A stretch of 64,000 nucleotides of DNA from Ampelomyces quisqualis (Eukaryota > Ascomycota > Dothideomycetes > Pleosporales > Phaeosphaeriaceae): assembly GCA_018398575.1 (NCBI GenBank), contig JAGTXZ010000011.1:186001-250000 (forward strand). Reading direction: 5' to 3'. The translations under genes and the position numbers were made by a program. Under the pieces are notes generated by a model, which saw only the letters and a list, made by a program, of their open reading frames with translations, searched no databases and was not told the DNA's origin. Below are positions 43,182-54,815 of the stretch, in pieces (position 1 is the first letter of the stretch; the number at the start of each line of letters is the position of its first letter).

Positions 43182-44177
43182 CTACACCCACTGCTTGTTT
43201 CCAAGATGCGAGACAAACGCACCACCATCCCCATTCTCGATGCTAGCCTTCTCCCAGACCGATCTGACCGCTCGGACGGATTCCTCTGTGGAGATCGGAC
43301 CCTTGAAATGTGGCGCAAAGGCCGCAAGCTTGCCTACAAATCCCATCAATCCCTGCGTCTCTTCTGGAGTGACTGTGGGCATGGATTAGCCAAGTTTCCC
43401 AGGTATTTTAATATTGAATACAGACGGGGATACGCACTGTTCGAATAGTGGCCCACCTCCACGACTCCTGGGCTGATAGCCATGAAGAGCACGCCGTCCT
43501 TCTTATACTGTACGTTGAACTTGGCGACAATGACGTTCATAGCTGCTTTTGAGGCAGCGTATAGACAACCGATATCAATCTCGACATCGTTGGTCAAGTC
43601 AAGGTCGGCTAGACCCGTGGAAATGGTGATGACCTTCTTGACCTTGCCCTTGAGGACGAGAGGAAGGAAGAGGTGGAACAGGTGCACGTTGCCGATGACG
43701 TTAGTCTGCCATAGCTGGGAGGAAACAGCATCTAGTTCCTCGACCTTGTCGCTCCTGGTAAACACATAGTGTTAGCCACATACGAGAAAGTACCTAGAGG
43801 GAAGTAGACCTACAATGCGCCGATGGGTCTAAAACCATCGAAGTAGGGCACGATACCTCCGTTGGCAACCAGGACGTCGATGCCGCGCTCGCCAACAATC
43901 TTAGTGGTGTCGGTAGCGGCTTGTTTTAGGCTAGCGAAGTCGGTGAGGTCGGCATGGAGGATGTGGACATTGGAGCGGTCGCCTAGCTCTGCTGCCACCT
44001 TCTTCTCGGTCGATGCTTTGTCGCGGACCAGGCCGAGGATTAAGTTGTTCGGGTCTTCCGAAAGCTGCTTGACGAACTCAAACTACGCTGGAGTAAGCCA
44101 GGGCAATGCGCGACAAAGGCATGAGGCAGGCTTACCCCGATTCCCCTCGACGCTCCAGTAATGACGTACACTGACAT
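43182..44177 (-). CDS. Short-chain dehydrogenase/reductase of the cluster
   Basis: Four exons, 44177-44136, 44082-43814, 43754-43438 and 43372-43182, with introns of 53, 59 and 65 nt, encode 272 residues. The 42-nt first exon carries the nucleotide motif TGASRGIG. LVANGGI stands where classical members have NNAG. The Ser lies in TISTGLA and the catalytic pair in YAASK. A Gly-for-Ala change in the Asn motif is unusual but tolerated in the NmrA-like/C-factor-like SDR subgroup this resembles. It lies between two FAD oxidase genes and is divergent from the second. Reduction or oxidation of a quinone or ketone intermediate, like the isoepoxydon dehydrogenase step of patulin, is inferred. The donor for the last intron (GTGCGT) is chosen because only it keeps the frame. 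Confidence 0.88.
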
Positions 44178-44787
44178 GTTGAGTGATTGTAGCTCGCTCA
44201 AGTTGGTGAGGACTGCGATGTGGTTAGGTACGAGGTACTTGATAGATATACCCTTTGTAGGATGGAATAGAGGTTTTGGCTTGGTCAGCCGTGATAGCCG
44301 CCGCTATGCCCGGAGCGGCAGACCCTTGCTTCCGCTACGTAGTGCCCCACTACCACCCAGCCAGCTGCAGTTGTCCTCAAAGAGAGGGAGGTCTTTGTTC
44401 ATTGATTGGTAATTCGCTCTCCGTAGGTTTCGCCGTGCATGCTTGGTTACGTAGTTGCCTAAAATCTCACTTGGCGTAGCACGTGCATAACCGCATGTAG
44501 TACATAGGTCATCAGCACGGCCTACGGAGTAAGCTGCCCCACTTTATTAGCACATGTAAGTTACAATAGGCCCGGGTAGCCTAGCCAGAAGGGTCAGTAG
44601 TTCACTTGTGGGCCGCCGCGCTTGGGCGGAGGCCCCGACGGCCAATACCTCCAGCCCTACATGTACATGGATAGGATCGCAAACATGAGTTCTGCGGCTG
44701 TCGTCACCTAGCTACCCGAGATTCTTTCCTGAAGTCAATTCACATCTTGTTAGCGGATTACACGTGCCCTGAGAAACGGACTCAACA
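44178..44787. promoter_or_regulatory. Divergent promoter SDR / FAD oxidase 2
   Basis: 610 nt between the two starts. Contains a cacgtg-like tagcacgtgc (about 44478) and cacgtgccc (about 44761). No gene is supported. Confidence 0.4.
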
Positions 44788-46409
44788 ATGAGATCTCATT
44801 TCGTCCTTATAGCAGGAGCTGCTCCTTTTGCCGCCAGTGCTGCGGACGCAGTAGACGCAGTAAGCCCATGTGTAAGGACTGCTTCGTCGTCGATATGATA
44901 TCACGCTGAAATCTACGCAGTGCACCGCGCTTGCCAACCTCAACAGCTTCCGCCAAAAGGTCTTCTTCCCGGAATCAGAGATCTACAACGAGCGCCTAGA
45001 GTCCATCTTTTCACGAAGTGCCCGCCAAGCTCCCTGGTGCGTGGTGCTCCCGGAGTCGACTCAGGATGCATCCGAAATCATGAAGACCGTGAGCAAACTC
45101 AAGTGCCCATTCGGCATTCGGAGTGGCGGGCACGGGATGCACCGCTTGTCGAATTCTGTCGAAGGTGGCATTACAATCGATTTCGGTATGGTTTCACCCT
45201 GTGCGAGAAATTGGACGAAGACTGAAATTTTCTGCAGCCCGCATGAATACGACAAATTATGACAAGCAGAAGGCAATCGTATCCATTGGCCCTGGGATGA
45301 GATCAGCCCAAATCTACGACGAAATCATGGACGACGGTATCGTCGTCACTGGAGGGCGCATTGCGTCAGTCGGAGCCGCAGGCTTCATCGCAGGCGGCGG
45401 TATCTCGTACCATTGGCCTAGCCATGGCTGGGGATGCGACAACGTCATCAACTATGAAATGATACTCGCAAACGGAACTATTGTCAACGCTAATGAGCAG
45501 CAGAACCGCGACCTGTGGGTTGCGCAGCGTGGCAGCAGCGGTAACTTTGGCCTGATTACCCGCTACGACATGCGTGCGATCCCCTACGCAAATCCAAAAG
45601 TTCCTCTGATATGGGCCGGCGCCATTGAATACGACTGGAGCGCGAAAGAGGAGTTTGTTAACCGCTGGGTCGCCTTCACCAAGCGCCACGCCTCAGACAT
45701 GAACAGCTCCTCCATGCTCCAGTTCCAGTACGACACCACCAGCGACAAGTGGCAGCTCGCCACCATCCTCTCCAACACGGCGAACATCGCCAATGCGACC
45801 ACACTGCAGCCCATCATCTCCATGGACAAGCAACTCGGCAACGGCCTGCGCTCCGACACCATGGGCAACTTCACGCGCGAATTCTTCACAGATGCGAACG
45901 ACAAATACCACATCTGGTTCACCTCGACGTATACCGTAGACGCTAACTTCATCCTGCATACACAAGAACAGCATCAATTACTCGTCGAGCAGCTGCGCGC
46001 TGCACTGCCCACCGGCACACACTTCACCAGCCTGACGACGCACCACGCCCTCACGCCCACCGTGGTGTCGCATTCCAACGGCAACAACGTCCTCGGCCTC
46101 GAACACCGCGTCGCAAATAACACCGTCGGCCACTTGTTTCTCATCTGGGTGCAGCTCGAGACCGCGCAGCACGAAGCCATTGCTCTGCCCATCGTGCAGG
46201 CGTGGCACGAGAAACTCGCCGACGAGGGCACGCACCGCAGCATTAATTGGAACTGGGCGTATTTGAACTATGCGCATGGATTGCAGGATCCGATTGCGAT
46301 GTATGGGCAGGAGAATGTGGGGAAGTTGAGAAGGGCTTCGAACAAGTATGATCCGGAAGGTGTGTTTCAGAGGCTGAGAGGGTCGGGGTTTAAGATTCCG
46401 GTTAATTGA
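44788..46409 (+). CDS. Berberine-bridge-type FAD-linked oxidoreductase 2 (secretory)
   Basis: Three exons, 44788-44859, 44921-45185 and 45238-46409, with introns of 61 and 52 nt, encode 502 residues. A signal peptide (about 1-19, GAAPFAASA) is encoded by the 72-nt first exon. IRSGGHG supplies the FAD-binding His95. The loop RIASVGAAGFIAGGG lacks the Cys that gives bicovalent FAD in many relatives, so one covalent bond is expected. WGCDNVINYEMILANG and the C-terminal KYDPEGVFQ are family hallmarks. It is a flavin oxidase of unknown substrate. It is clearly diverged from FAD oxidase 1, so it is unlikely to be a recent duplicate. It could oxidise a benzylic or quinol alcohol in the same lumenal compartment. 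Confidence 0.92.
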
Positions 46410-46804
46410 GTCAGGGGGGATGGAGTGATGTGCATGAGAAGACGAGTAGCGGGCTTCGCTCGTACAGCTGAACAAACGGTTTTTTCACTCTTGGAAAGAG
46501 GAAATGGTTATTGTGTGAATGAGAGGTATAGTAGTGTAGGGAACGAATGTTGGGATAGTGTACATGTACAAACTCTATATATGCTCTACGATGTGAAAAT
46601 CCGTCTTCGCCCCCTCTGAGCCTGGAAACCTTTCAAGACTTGCCAGTTTGTTAACTTCCAGCTATGCATGTTACATCTGACTACAACTGCCTTAACACTG
46701 TTACAATCATCCATAGTCAGAGCTCCCTCAATGCTAATCATGAACCACGGTTGATCCCATCGCTGATCCTGGAAATATTATAATTTCAAGTGACAGTACC
46801 ACTT
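46410..46804. other. Convergent intergenic region, FAD oxidase 2 / MFS exporter
   Basis: 395 nt. Only likely 3' untranslated sequence is seen. Confidence 0.4.
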
Positions 46805-48670
46805 TCAGTAAAGCTTTCGACGCTAGTTGACAAGTTAGTCAGATACAGAAATGTCGTGTAGACACTTACACTCAGAAAGAAAGACCCGATAAAAGCCAGC
46901 GCCGAGCCAGCGACCATGACGAAGAAGACATCGCGGAGTGCAAACGTGATTTGCTCCACTACTTGAAGCTGTATCGCAGAATCAAGGTTTTTGTAGATCT
47001 CACTGTGAGTTCCAGTCGTCAATTGAATGATGTCGTTGAATGGCATATCAGGCAGTATCTGGCCAATCTTTTGCGCAGCGATGTTTCCAAATATCGTCCC
47101 TGATATACTGAGCATCACAATGAAGCCCATCTGTTGGCCTGCTCAGATGTCAGCACCGCTTTTATACCTTTGTACTAGTATATATACCGATGGATAAGAA
47201 GCTTATAGCGTCGCTAAGCTCCGAGGTTGGGAGAAGGTTTTGGATGACTGAGAAGCCTGCGGAAAAGAAAGCTCCACAGCCACTTCCGATGAGTACCGTG
47301 GCGCCGTAAACATATGCCTCGGAGGTTGACGCATCGATGACGCCTTTTTGCAGTTAGTCACCATGCTTGATACAAGATGGAAGTTATTACTCATAAGGGC
47401 CGTCCCCACCAAAACCATGGCAGTCCCAACGACATACCATGGCATGTGATAACCCAATTTGGGCATCAAGGCTCCATTTAGGACGGAAAAGAAGACCAGG
47501 CCGGCAAGGAAAGGCATGAGCCTTACACCAGCTTCGAGAGGTCCATCGTTGCGCGTAAATTGGAACAGCAGGGGTATGTAATAGAGTGTCGTCACCATAC
47601 ACCCCGAGGCCATAAACAGTGCGAGCTCCAGCAGGTTGAGCTCCAGCCGCTTCATCAAGTGCAGAGGGTACAGTCGATCTCGTAGCGTGACTGTAGGATG
47701 ATAAACTGTGACCAACAGGAAGACGATGAGAAGAACGCCCGAAAGAGTCCAGAGAACAATCTGTGACGCGCTGTCCCACGCGTACACAGTCCCACCGAAG
47801 GTAAGAGCGAGAGACAAACAGGTTGAGCCGCCCATAAAGATGACTATTCCAAGCCAATCTTGTCTCGCCATCTTCTCTTTAAAACTTAAATCTTTTGCTG
47901 GGTCAATATTGGGCAGATACAAGATCAGCCACGGCGCAGTAAAAGCCGCAAACACAATGTTGATGTAGAATGCCCATCGCCATGTCGCACTGCTCTGTGC
48001 AAATGCCCCGCCGATGAGGGGACCCACGACAGAGCCGATGGACCATGTAGCAAGCACGCCCGAGATATAGATGGGTCGCTCGCGCGTGCTAGTCGTCATG
48101 GATACATAGGTTACGGCGCCCGCGTAGCATCCGCATGCGCCAACCCCCTGCAGGACTCGTCCGATGATGAAGGCGTCCATGTTGGGAGCGGCGCCGCAGA
48201 CAGCGCTACCCACCTCGAAGAGCGTGACGACACCAAGGAACAACCACTTGACATTGAAGACGCCGAATGCTTTGCCGCTATCTACTGTTAGCGGATATCG
48301 GATTATATCGCTGGCTCGACTTACATGGGTAGTATTGCCAAAGCTCCGAGAAACATGCCCACCCCAATCCATGGTAACTTTTCGGTGTCGCCAAGTGTTT
48401 CGATTATCTGAGGCTGGATGGCTGCCACCTGTGTACAGTTAGATCAGTGAAGCGTGTCTGAAACGCACAACTGACAATGGTTCCGTCGAGCGCGTAGAAG
48501 AGCACGGTAGAGAGCAAAGAGCTATAGGCGAGGAACCACTTGAAGCCATGGATGTTGCGCGCTGGCCCTGTTTCTTCATCTCGCAGAAGGTTCGTTTCCA
48601 ACTGCGCGGTAGGTTCTGGAAGCTTCTCTGAAGAAGATGGCAAGGTGGGTTCGAGGTCGCGGGTAGACAT
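46805..48670 (-). CDS. MFS exporter, drug:H+ antiporter-2 (14-helix) type
   Basis: Six exons, 48670-48476, 48428-48325, 48277-47391, 47343-47188, 47138-46870 and 46822-46805, with introns of 45-50 nt, encode 542 residues. The final exon is only 18 nt (RRKLY and stop). After a hydrophilic N-terminal tail come repeated hydrophobic helices, with the DHA2 signature LDGTIVAAIQPQI in the first helix. GRVLQGVGACGCYAG in helices 4-5 is the antiporter motif C region, and WRWAFYINI also matches. About 14 helices are expected. It sits in the plasma membrane and likely exports the cluster product, giving self-protection. The start at MSTRDLEP is preferred; a donor-like GTGAGT upstream suggests a leader intron. 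Confidence 0.9.
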
Positions 48671-51042
48671 ATCGAATTCGTGCAAAGTCTTATGCAGTGA
48701 TGGATCAACGAGGGTGGAACTCGGTAGGGGTTGTTTTGATGTGAGCGACCAAGCGCTCCGAAAAAATCCAATACTCACCCTACTTTGCGGTATGATTTGG
48801 TTTTCGTTGCTGAATCTCGAGCGAACAGTGTGAGGTGGTTTTTGGGGCTAGCGGGGGAGCAGGCGTACCTGGTAACATGAGCCAAATGCAAGGGTGCTGA
48901 TCAATCAGTAAAATGGCAATTCTGTGAAACGAGGTTCCCGCCCCCCCCGTGCTGACCTGAGGTCAACCGCTTAGTCTCCGGGGGACGGGTAGGTGGTGCG
49001 TGCGCTGCCTGAACGCGTGTGTGTGTAAGTTTGTGTGTGGGACCTTCCCGACACCTTTGAGAACCTGGATGATCTTGTCTCACTGCTGCAGCCGCATGCC
49101 CATCATAATACCTGCTAGCATGGAGGCGTACTGGCTTTGCTCAGCGGCGTCGTTTGTTTCGATTGCGGCAAAGTACCGCGCCCAGACAAGCCGCGGCTTA
49201 CTTACAGTCTGCCTTGTTCTTGGCAAGGACAAAGGCGAATGTCCTAACAGTCTCCAGATTGGCGACAAGAACAAGGCGAGCTGCTTCTTCCATGACCTGC
49301 TCCCGGACATTATCGAACACCGAGATCCAGTCTAGCTGCATCGGCAGCCGTTGCTTCCACACCAACGACACAGCTGAAAGTGGTCGTGGTACGGTAAACA
49401 GTCTAAAGCGGCGTCACAAGACAACTTGCCTACTTCGCCGACCCGCCCATCCCCAAAGCTCAGCTTGCATTCGTCTGCTTTCCCCATTTCCCGCTCCCCC
49501 GAGACAAGGCATTCTCGTTGTCGGGGTGCATCACGCATGAGGCGTAGCAGCTTAACCACGGTCCCTAAGCCCAGCGAACAAAAGAGCTCAGAAGATGCGC
49601 TTGAGAGTCTCTGAAAGAATGCACGAGTTGATAGTATGCCGCCTGTTAGCCTCTAGGCGTGATATCCGTGTAGTTTTGCACAGCTTTTTCGTCGCGTTCA
49701 TCATCCCATACTAGGCGCCTCTAACTTGTCCCTTGGCCACATGTCTTGGCTGGATAGTACGTGTTTCCTTTGTTACCTTTTTCAGCCGAGAACTCCTCAG
49801 TCTTAGTACTCTTCTTGTCTACCACCGCGAAGCAACTCGAATACTCAAGGTGGATTGTCGCAGCGGAGCACTTGCCAGTCTATCCTTCCGAGTGTCCTGG
49901 GGTGTTTCTCTCCCGGTGTTCAAAAGTACGGGGAATATCAAGCTTTGACTTGACGACTTGCCGGCTTTCTTGACGCAGCGTTTCCCGTGCTAGCAGTGAG
50001 GTATGTACGACAATTTAGTCCGAAGCCACGACTGGGGTTACCGACTGCGCGCACAACAGCAGAAAGAAAGGTACGTGCCTAGCTGTTGATGGTCGGGCTT
50101 CCGGTAAGTATCTTGAATGGTAGTTTTGCCCATGATCAAACCAAACACCGCGTCATGCCGTCTTTATACTTTGACGACCATGGAATTGTCGCCGTGTCCC
50201 TTCTTGTACAAGAAATATGCCGCACCCAGCCGCCACGTACAACACATCCGTTCGACCAACCAGCGAGACGCTTCGATATCATCCAAGCTCGTTTCGACTC
50301 CGCAAAAGAGTGGCACAAAACAACCAAACAGCGCAGAGCAAGACACGCCTACAGCGCGAGGTCGTAGTGAAGCATTACCCTCGACTCCAAGCAGGACAAC
50401 GAAATCAAAGTTCAAAACCACACTTCCGCAAGAGGTTCAAAGCAAGTTATTCCGCAAGAGGCTCAAAGCAAGTCATTCAAGCCAAGGAACACACGTCCCA
50501 AAACACAGCCTGCAGCCGAGCGTAAAGAGAGGCGTGTACGTGCATCTGTCGCAAGAGGTAGCACTAGCGAGTACACGGTACGCCGTTCCCCAGCATCAAG
50601 ACACCCTCCGTCGTTGCAGATGGTAGTGGCAGAAGCCATCAACACGAATATGCGCTAGAGACATGGAGTTGGTCCTGCTGTATCGAGTGCGCGTCTTCAA
50701 GCTACCACGACGAACAAAGGCCCTGGGCCGAGAAACAGCTGACGAGGGGTGCAAGTGACGAGGGCGCACGGGGAGATGAAACGGTATGGAGTGGACAGTG
50801 TGATCATCTCAAGGGGGTGTGGCGAGGTTTCGAGGACGAGGAAGAGAGTAGGAGGTAGGTTAGGCGGATGCAAGATGCTCGCGCCTTGTTCATATGCTCC
50901 TCTGCCAAGGCCAACGTTCACTGCCCTTACGGGCGGCGCGTCACGAAGCGCTGGAAGCATGTACAGTAAAGACACAGCTAGAGGAGTGTTTAAAAGTGCT
51001 ACGATGACGATAATCCCTGGCGTGCGGGGCTGCTCCAGACGT
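48671..51042. other. 2.4-kb intergenic region, right border of the cluster
   Basis: No gene is supported. The Ser/Lys-rich frame at 50117-50626 has no homology-like features. A 26-nt tandem duplication lies at 50424-50475 (ttccgcaagaggttcaaagc and a near copy). A tgctgacctgaggtca motif near 48943 matches one at about 40000 in inverted orientation. Confidence 0.5.
50424..50475. repeat. 26-nt direct tandem duplication
   Basis: Two adjacent 26-nt units (50424-50449 and 50450-50475) differ at two positions. They are non-coding as far as can be seen. Confidence 0.75.
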
Positions 51043-54000
51043 CTACTTCTTCTTACTCCCCCTCCCGCCCCTCGGCTTTGCCTTGCCTTTGGCCGCCGCC
51101 GCCCCGGCACGTCCACCCGCAATCATGACCCTAACTTTGCTCACGGGAACAGTGCCAACGACCTCCGTTTCCTTCCAGCCCCGGATGAGTTCCATTTCCT
51201 TGGGCCAGATGCGTTCCACGTCCTGACTGTGCTTGTCTGTGGCTTTTGCGTCTTTGCCTGCGTGATCCCAAATGCTCAGGATTTCTTTGACGGCTTTACC
51301 GCGCTTGGTGGAGCCGGGCTGGATCTTGGCTTTGTATTTGTACGTGCTGAGGGCGGACCAGGGGGCGCAGACGGGGATGGCGGTTAGGAGGTCGTCGCCG
51401 GGGAGCGGTCGGCCGGTGAAGGCGTCGAGGTTTAACAGGTTGGTCTTGAGGACTTCGTCACCTTCATCATCCTCGTCCTGAGCATTGCCTTCCTGCGCGA
51501 CTAGGCGAGCTTCTTCGGCTGCCTTGCCTGCGGCTTGGGCGCGGAGGTGCTGTTCCCTTCGACGCTGTTTCTGGGCTTGTGCTTCTTCCTCCTTTTGACG
51601 CTTTTCTTGAGCTGCAGTCTCCGCAGCCTGTTGGCCAGACTTTGAGCCCAGAAGACGCATAGCTAATTCGCGATCTTCTTCGTCCTGAGCCGCATACTTG
51701 GCCGCGAGCTTCTTTGCCTTGCTCCGCTTGCCACGCGGGAGTGGGGCATTGGTCGCTTTCGACGCTGCTGTGGCCACCGTTGCTGGTGCCTTGACAGGTT
51801 CTTGCACGTCTTCTGCGGCGGAGGCACTGTCATCGCCATCGGCACTGTCGCCTGGCGCTGCTTGCTTCGATGGCAGTTGTCCCGCATTCGGCAACTGCCC
51901 CTTCTTCAACAACCGACGCTCCTTTGCAGACAGATGACGTCTGGTGCCCTTGGTTTGCTCAGAATCGGCCATGGAGCCGACATCATCATTTGCATCGCCT
52001 TGTTGGCTTTTCCCGTTCCGGCCTCCTGACATGATAAACTCCTCGTCCTCGTTGGCTGACTCTGGCTCACTGTCGTCACGAGCCTTTGACGATTTCGATT
52101 GTAGCGGATTGTGATGGCCCGCAGCCTCAGATCCTGCGTCGCTGTCTTCTGTATGGTCCATTTTCGCGTCAGGAAAGTCATCCTCGGAGTCAGAGGCCAT
52201 CTTTTCGTCGGGAAATTCGTCGTCATCGCGCTTGCCTTCTTCCCCATCCTGTGAAGCCTTGGGCTGTTCCTCTGCTCCAGGTGCCATGTCAACGGCGGAG
52301 ATGTTGACGCCATCAAGTACGCGATGTTTGTTGTGCCTGGCTTTGCTTGCCTCACTAATTTCAAACATGACTGCAAGACCGACAATGAGCTGAGCTGGCG
52401 GCAGAAACTCTTTTTTGCCCTTGACGTTGAACATGCCTGGGGGCAGGAACTCTCCTGTCTGCCCCGTCTTGCTTACTTGATCAGCCAAGACCCACCATGC
52501 CGACATGACTGCTTTGGAGTCCCAGGCATCGGATGTACAAACACATAGATTGCCTGCTTGCGAAAGGGTCGAAGGCGGTATTGGCGCATCTGGAGTGGTG
52601 GGCTTGTTCTTGATAATCATAGGCATGGCACCCTTGAGATCGGCGTGAACATAGACATCGCCCGTCCTGAAGTACCTCTTGTAGATGATGTCGTTTTGTT
52701 GAGCATCCTTGCCTCCGAGAACAAGATAGCCATCAGATGAGATGAAGTAAATGTACTTTTCAAACCACTGCTGCTTGCGCACAGGCCGTAAGATGTCCTT
52801 TTCCTGCTTCAGGCCCTTTTTCAGATCCTCTGCTACCTTCTTCTCGTGGCTCTTCAACGCCCTGGTGGACGCTTGCAAGGTGCGGTCTTCTTTGCTGGCT
52901 GCGGATTTCTTCTGGTCGTAGTACTCGGTTGAGTTTGCCCACGGTGATAGGGCTAGATCAATGTCAATGGCGAGCTTTGGCTGCGCAGCTGGAGCAGCCT
53001 TCTTCTGGGAATTATCGTCGTCGTCTTCTGAATCTTCGCTGACGGAGCTGGTCTCGTTGCCTTGATCGTCGTCTTCGGCAGCTTGGTCGAAACTTGTCTC
53101 ATCTAGCAACAGCGTAATTGTATTCTCGTGCAGCTTCAGGGGAAGCTTGATTGTCTCAGCGACTGCATTTCCCTGGCTCTGCTCCCGCTCGATCAGGCGG
53201 GCGATGTCCCCCCAATCCATGCCCTGTCTGATCAAGCCATTGACAGCTTCTGTCGCCTCGGCGACGCGGTGCACATTGGCAAGAATGGCTTCTGCCTTGC
53301 GGAAGTTGACCTCTTGCACCTGCTGTAGTCCGCCGAGGCGGTCTTGGTGTTCCTTGCGTGCCTTGTCCAATTTCTTCTTGGCCTGCTGTTCGCGCTCGGT
53401 CAGCCGTGACTCGAGCTTCTGCCCCTCGATGGAGGAGAAGAAGTCATCGACAGTCTTGTTGAAGCCGTCGAACTCCAGGAACGTGTATTCTTGGCCTTGG
53501 AATTGCTGTGGGCAGAAAGGGTGGAAGTCATGGTAGAGATACTTGGACTTTTCGGCGCCATGGTCGTCTGCCTTGGGCGCGGCGGGGTTCGGCTTAGCCA
53601 AGATGTAGCCCTTGATGGGGTCCTTGTGTGTGATGTCGTCGGTGATGTTTCTCGCGTCTTGGAGCACGGCGCGCAGGCTCTCGAGCAGCCCCTCATCGGC
53701 CAAGACGTCTTCAGGCTTCAGCGTAGAGTCGAAGTGGGCGACGTGAAGGGCATGGTCGACGAGCAGCGGCGGACATTCGGTGATGGAGACTGCCAAGGCT
53801 TTCCGCAGGGCGTCCTTGCCTGCCTTGGTGGCCTTCTTTCCCGTCGCGGGCGGATGCGTGTGTTGTCTGTCGACGGCGCGCTGCAATCCTTGGCGGATCC
53901 TTTCTGTTGTGAGCTCGGGTGCGCCGCCATAGTTCTGCCGGCGCGACAAGTTGTAGTCCAAGCCCACTCTGAGCCGCTCGTGCTCGTCGCCCTCGTCCAC

Positions 54001-54508
54001 ATTGCGCAGCAGCGCCAAGACCTTCAAGTCCCGGTCCGTGAGAACAATGTTGCCGCCTGCATAAAACTCGAGGTAGAGTCGGTACAGCCCGTCGGAGAAG
54101 TGGAATTCGAGAATGCGGTCGGTGCCGATCTGTGCGACGGAGGTGACGCGGCGCGTCTTGAGGCATTTGCGCAGCTTTGCGACAAAGGCAGACGGCGCGG
54201 CGGCGGTGGTGCGTGCATAGTCGGTGAGATGGCAGCGGAAGCCAGAGTCGATGAGCAGCTGCTGGCGGTGGTCGGGTTTGTGGAACTTGATGAGGAAGAT
54301 CCTCTGCGGGAATGTCAGCGGGGAGGTGTCGCGCGGCTGATCACGTGGGCCCTGTGCCTACAGATGACAGATCGTAGACGTTGGTCACGCGCAGCGAGGT
54401 GAGGCTGTTAGACAGCTCGTGGGCAATGACCTGGCCGCGTTAATTCTGCGCATGGTATTTCGGTCGCCTGGCTACCTTGACATCCAGGCTGGAAAACCTC
54501 TGCTTCAT
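51043..54508 (-). CDS. RQC2: Ribosome quality-control complex protein Rqc2/Tae2 (NFACT family)
   Basis: Three exons, 54508-54476, 54430-54362 and 54303-51043, with introns of 45 and 58 nt, encode 1120 residues. The N-terminus MKQRFSSLD with Asp9, and Asp96-Arg97 in IGTDRILEF, correspond to residues needed in yeast Rqc2 (D9, D98, R99) for CAT-tail addition. NFACT-N is followed by a coiled coil, then NFACT-R (KYIYFISSDGYLVLGGKD, HADLKGAMPMII). A long acidic/Gln-Ala linker and the C-terminal NFACT-C domain (PVCAPWSAL, YKYKAKIQPG) complete it, with a Gly/Lys tail. It binds stalled 60S subunits, recruits the Ltn1 ligase and elongates nascent chains with Ala/Thr without mRNA. The two tiny first exons are fixed by the conserved MKQRF and VIAHELSN segments. 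A uORF overlaps the start. Confidence 0.95.
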
Positions 54509-54540
54509 GGTGTGGGTGGGGTGGAGGAGCTCTGCTTCAT
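54505..54540 (-). promoter_or_regulatory. Upstream ORF overlapping the RQC2 start codon (ATGA)
   Basis: An ATG at 54540 opens a frame of eleven codons (MKQSSSTPPTP) whose stop TGA overlaps the RQC2 ATG as ATGA. It arises because 19 nt around the real start (54498-54516) are duplicated at 54530-54548. The overlap is the arrangement known to allow termination-reinitiation. Whether the transcript includes the upstream copy is unknown. Confidence 0.45.
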
Positions 54541-54815
54541 GGTGTGGGACCTGTGGTTTTGGTGGGGTAGGATGACGATCGATGGTGTTGGAGGGCCCAG
54601 GTGGCGCAGGGTGGCAGGGCCCCCAAAGCTTAGCAACCGCCCTTGACAACACCCTCTCGACAATCTCTAGCTTGGAAGTTGAACCCATCATGGAGACATG
54701 GAATGCATTTGGTGCTGGGGACAGAAGCACGGCACCCCCAATTCTATCGTGCGCCGGGACAACTGTTTTGCGACTGAACTCCTCCAACGCCGTACGCAGA
54801 ATGAAGCACGACTAC

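Noticed and set aside
50117..50626. 169-codon Ser/Lys/Gln-rich frame right of the cluster
   Set aside because: Contains the 26-nt tandem duplication, has competing frames and no conserved pattern; more likely non-coding.
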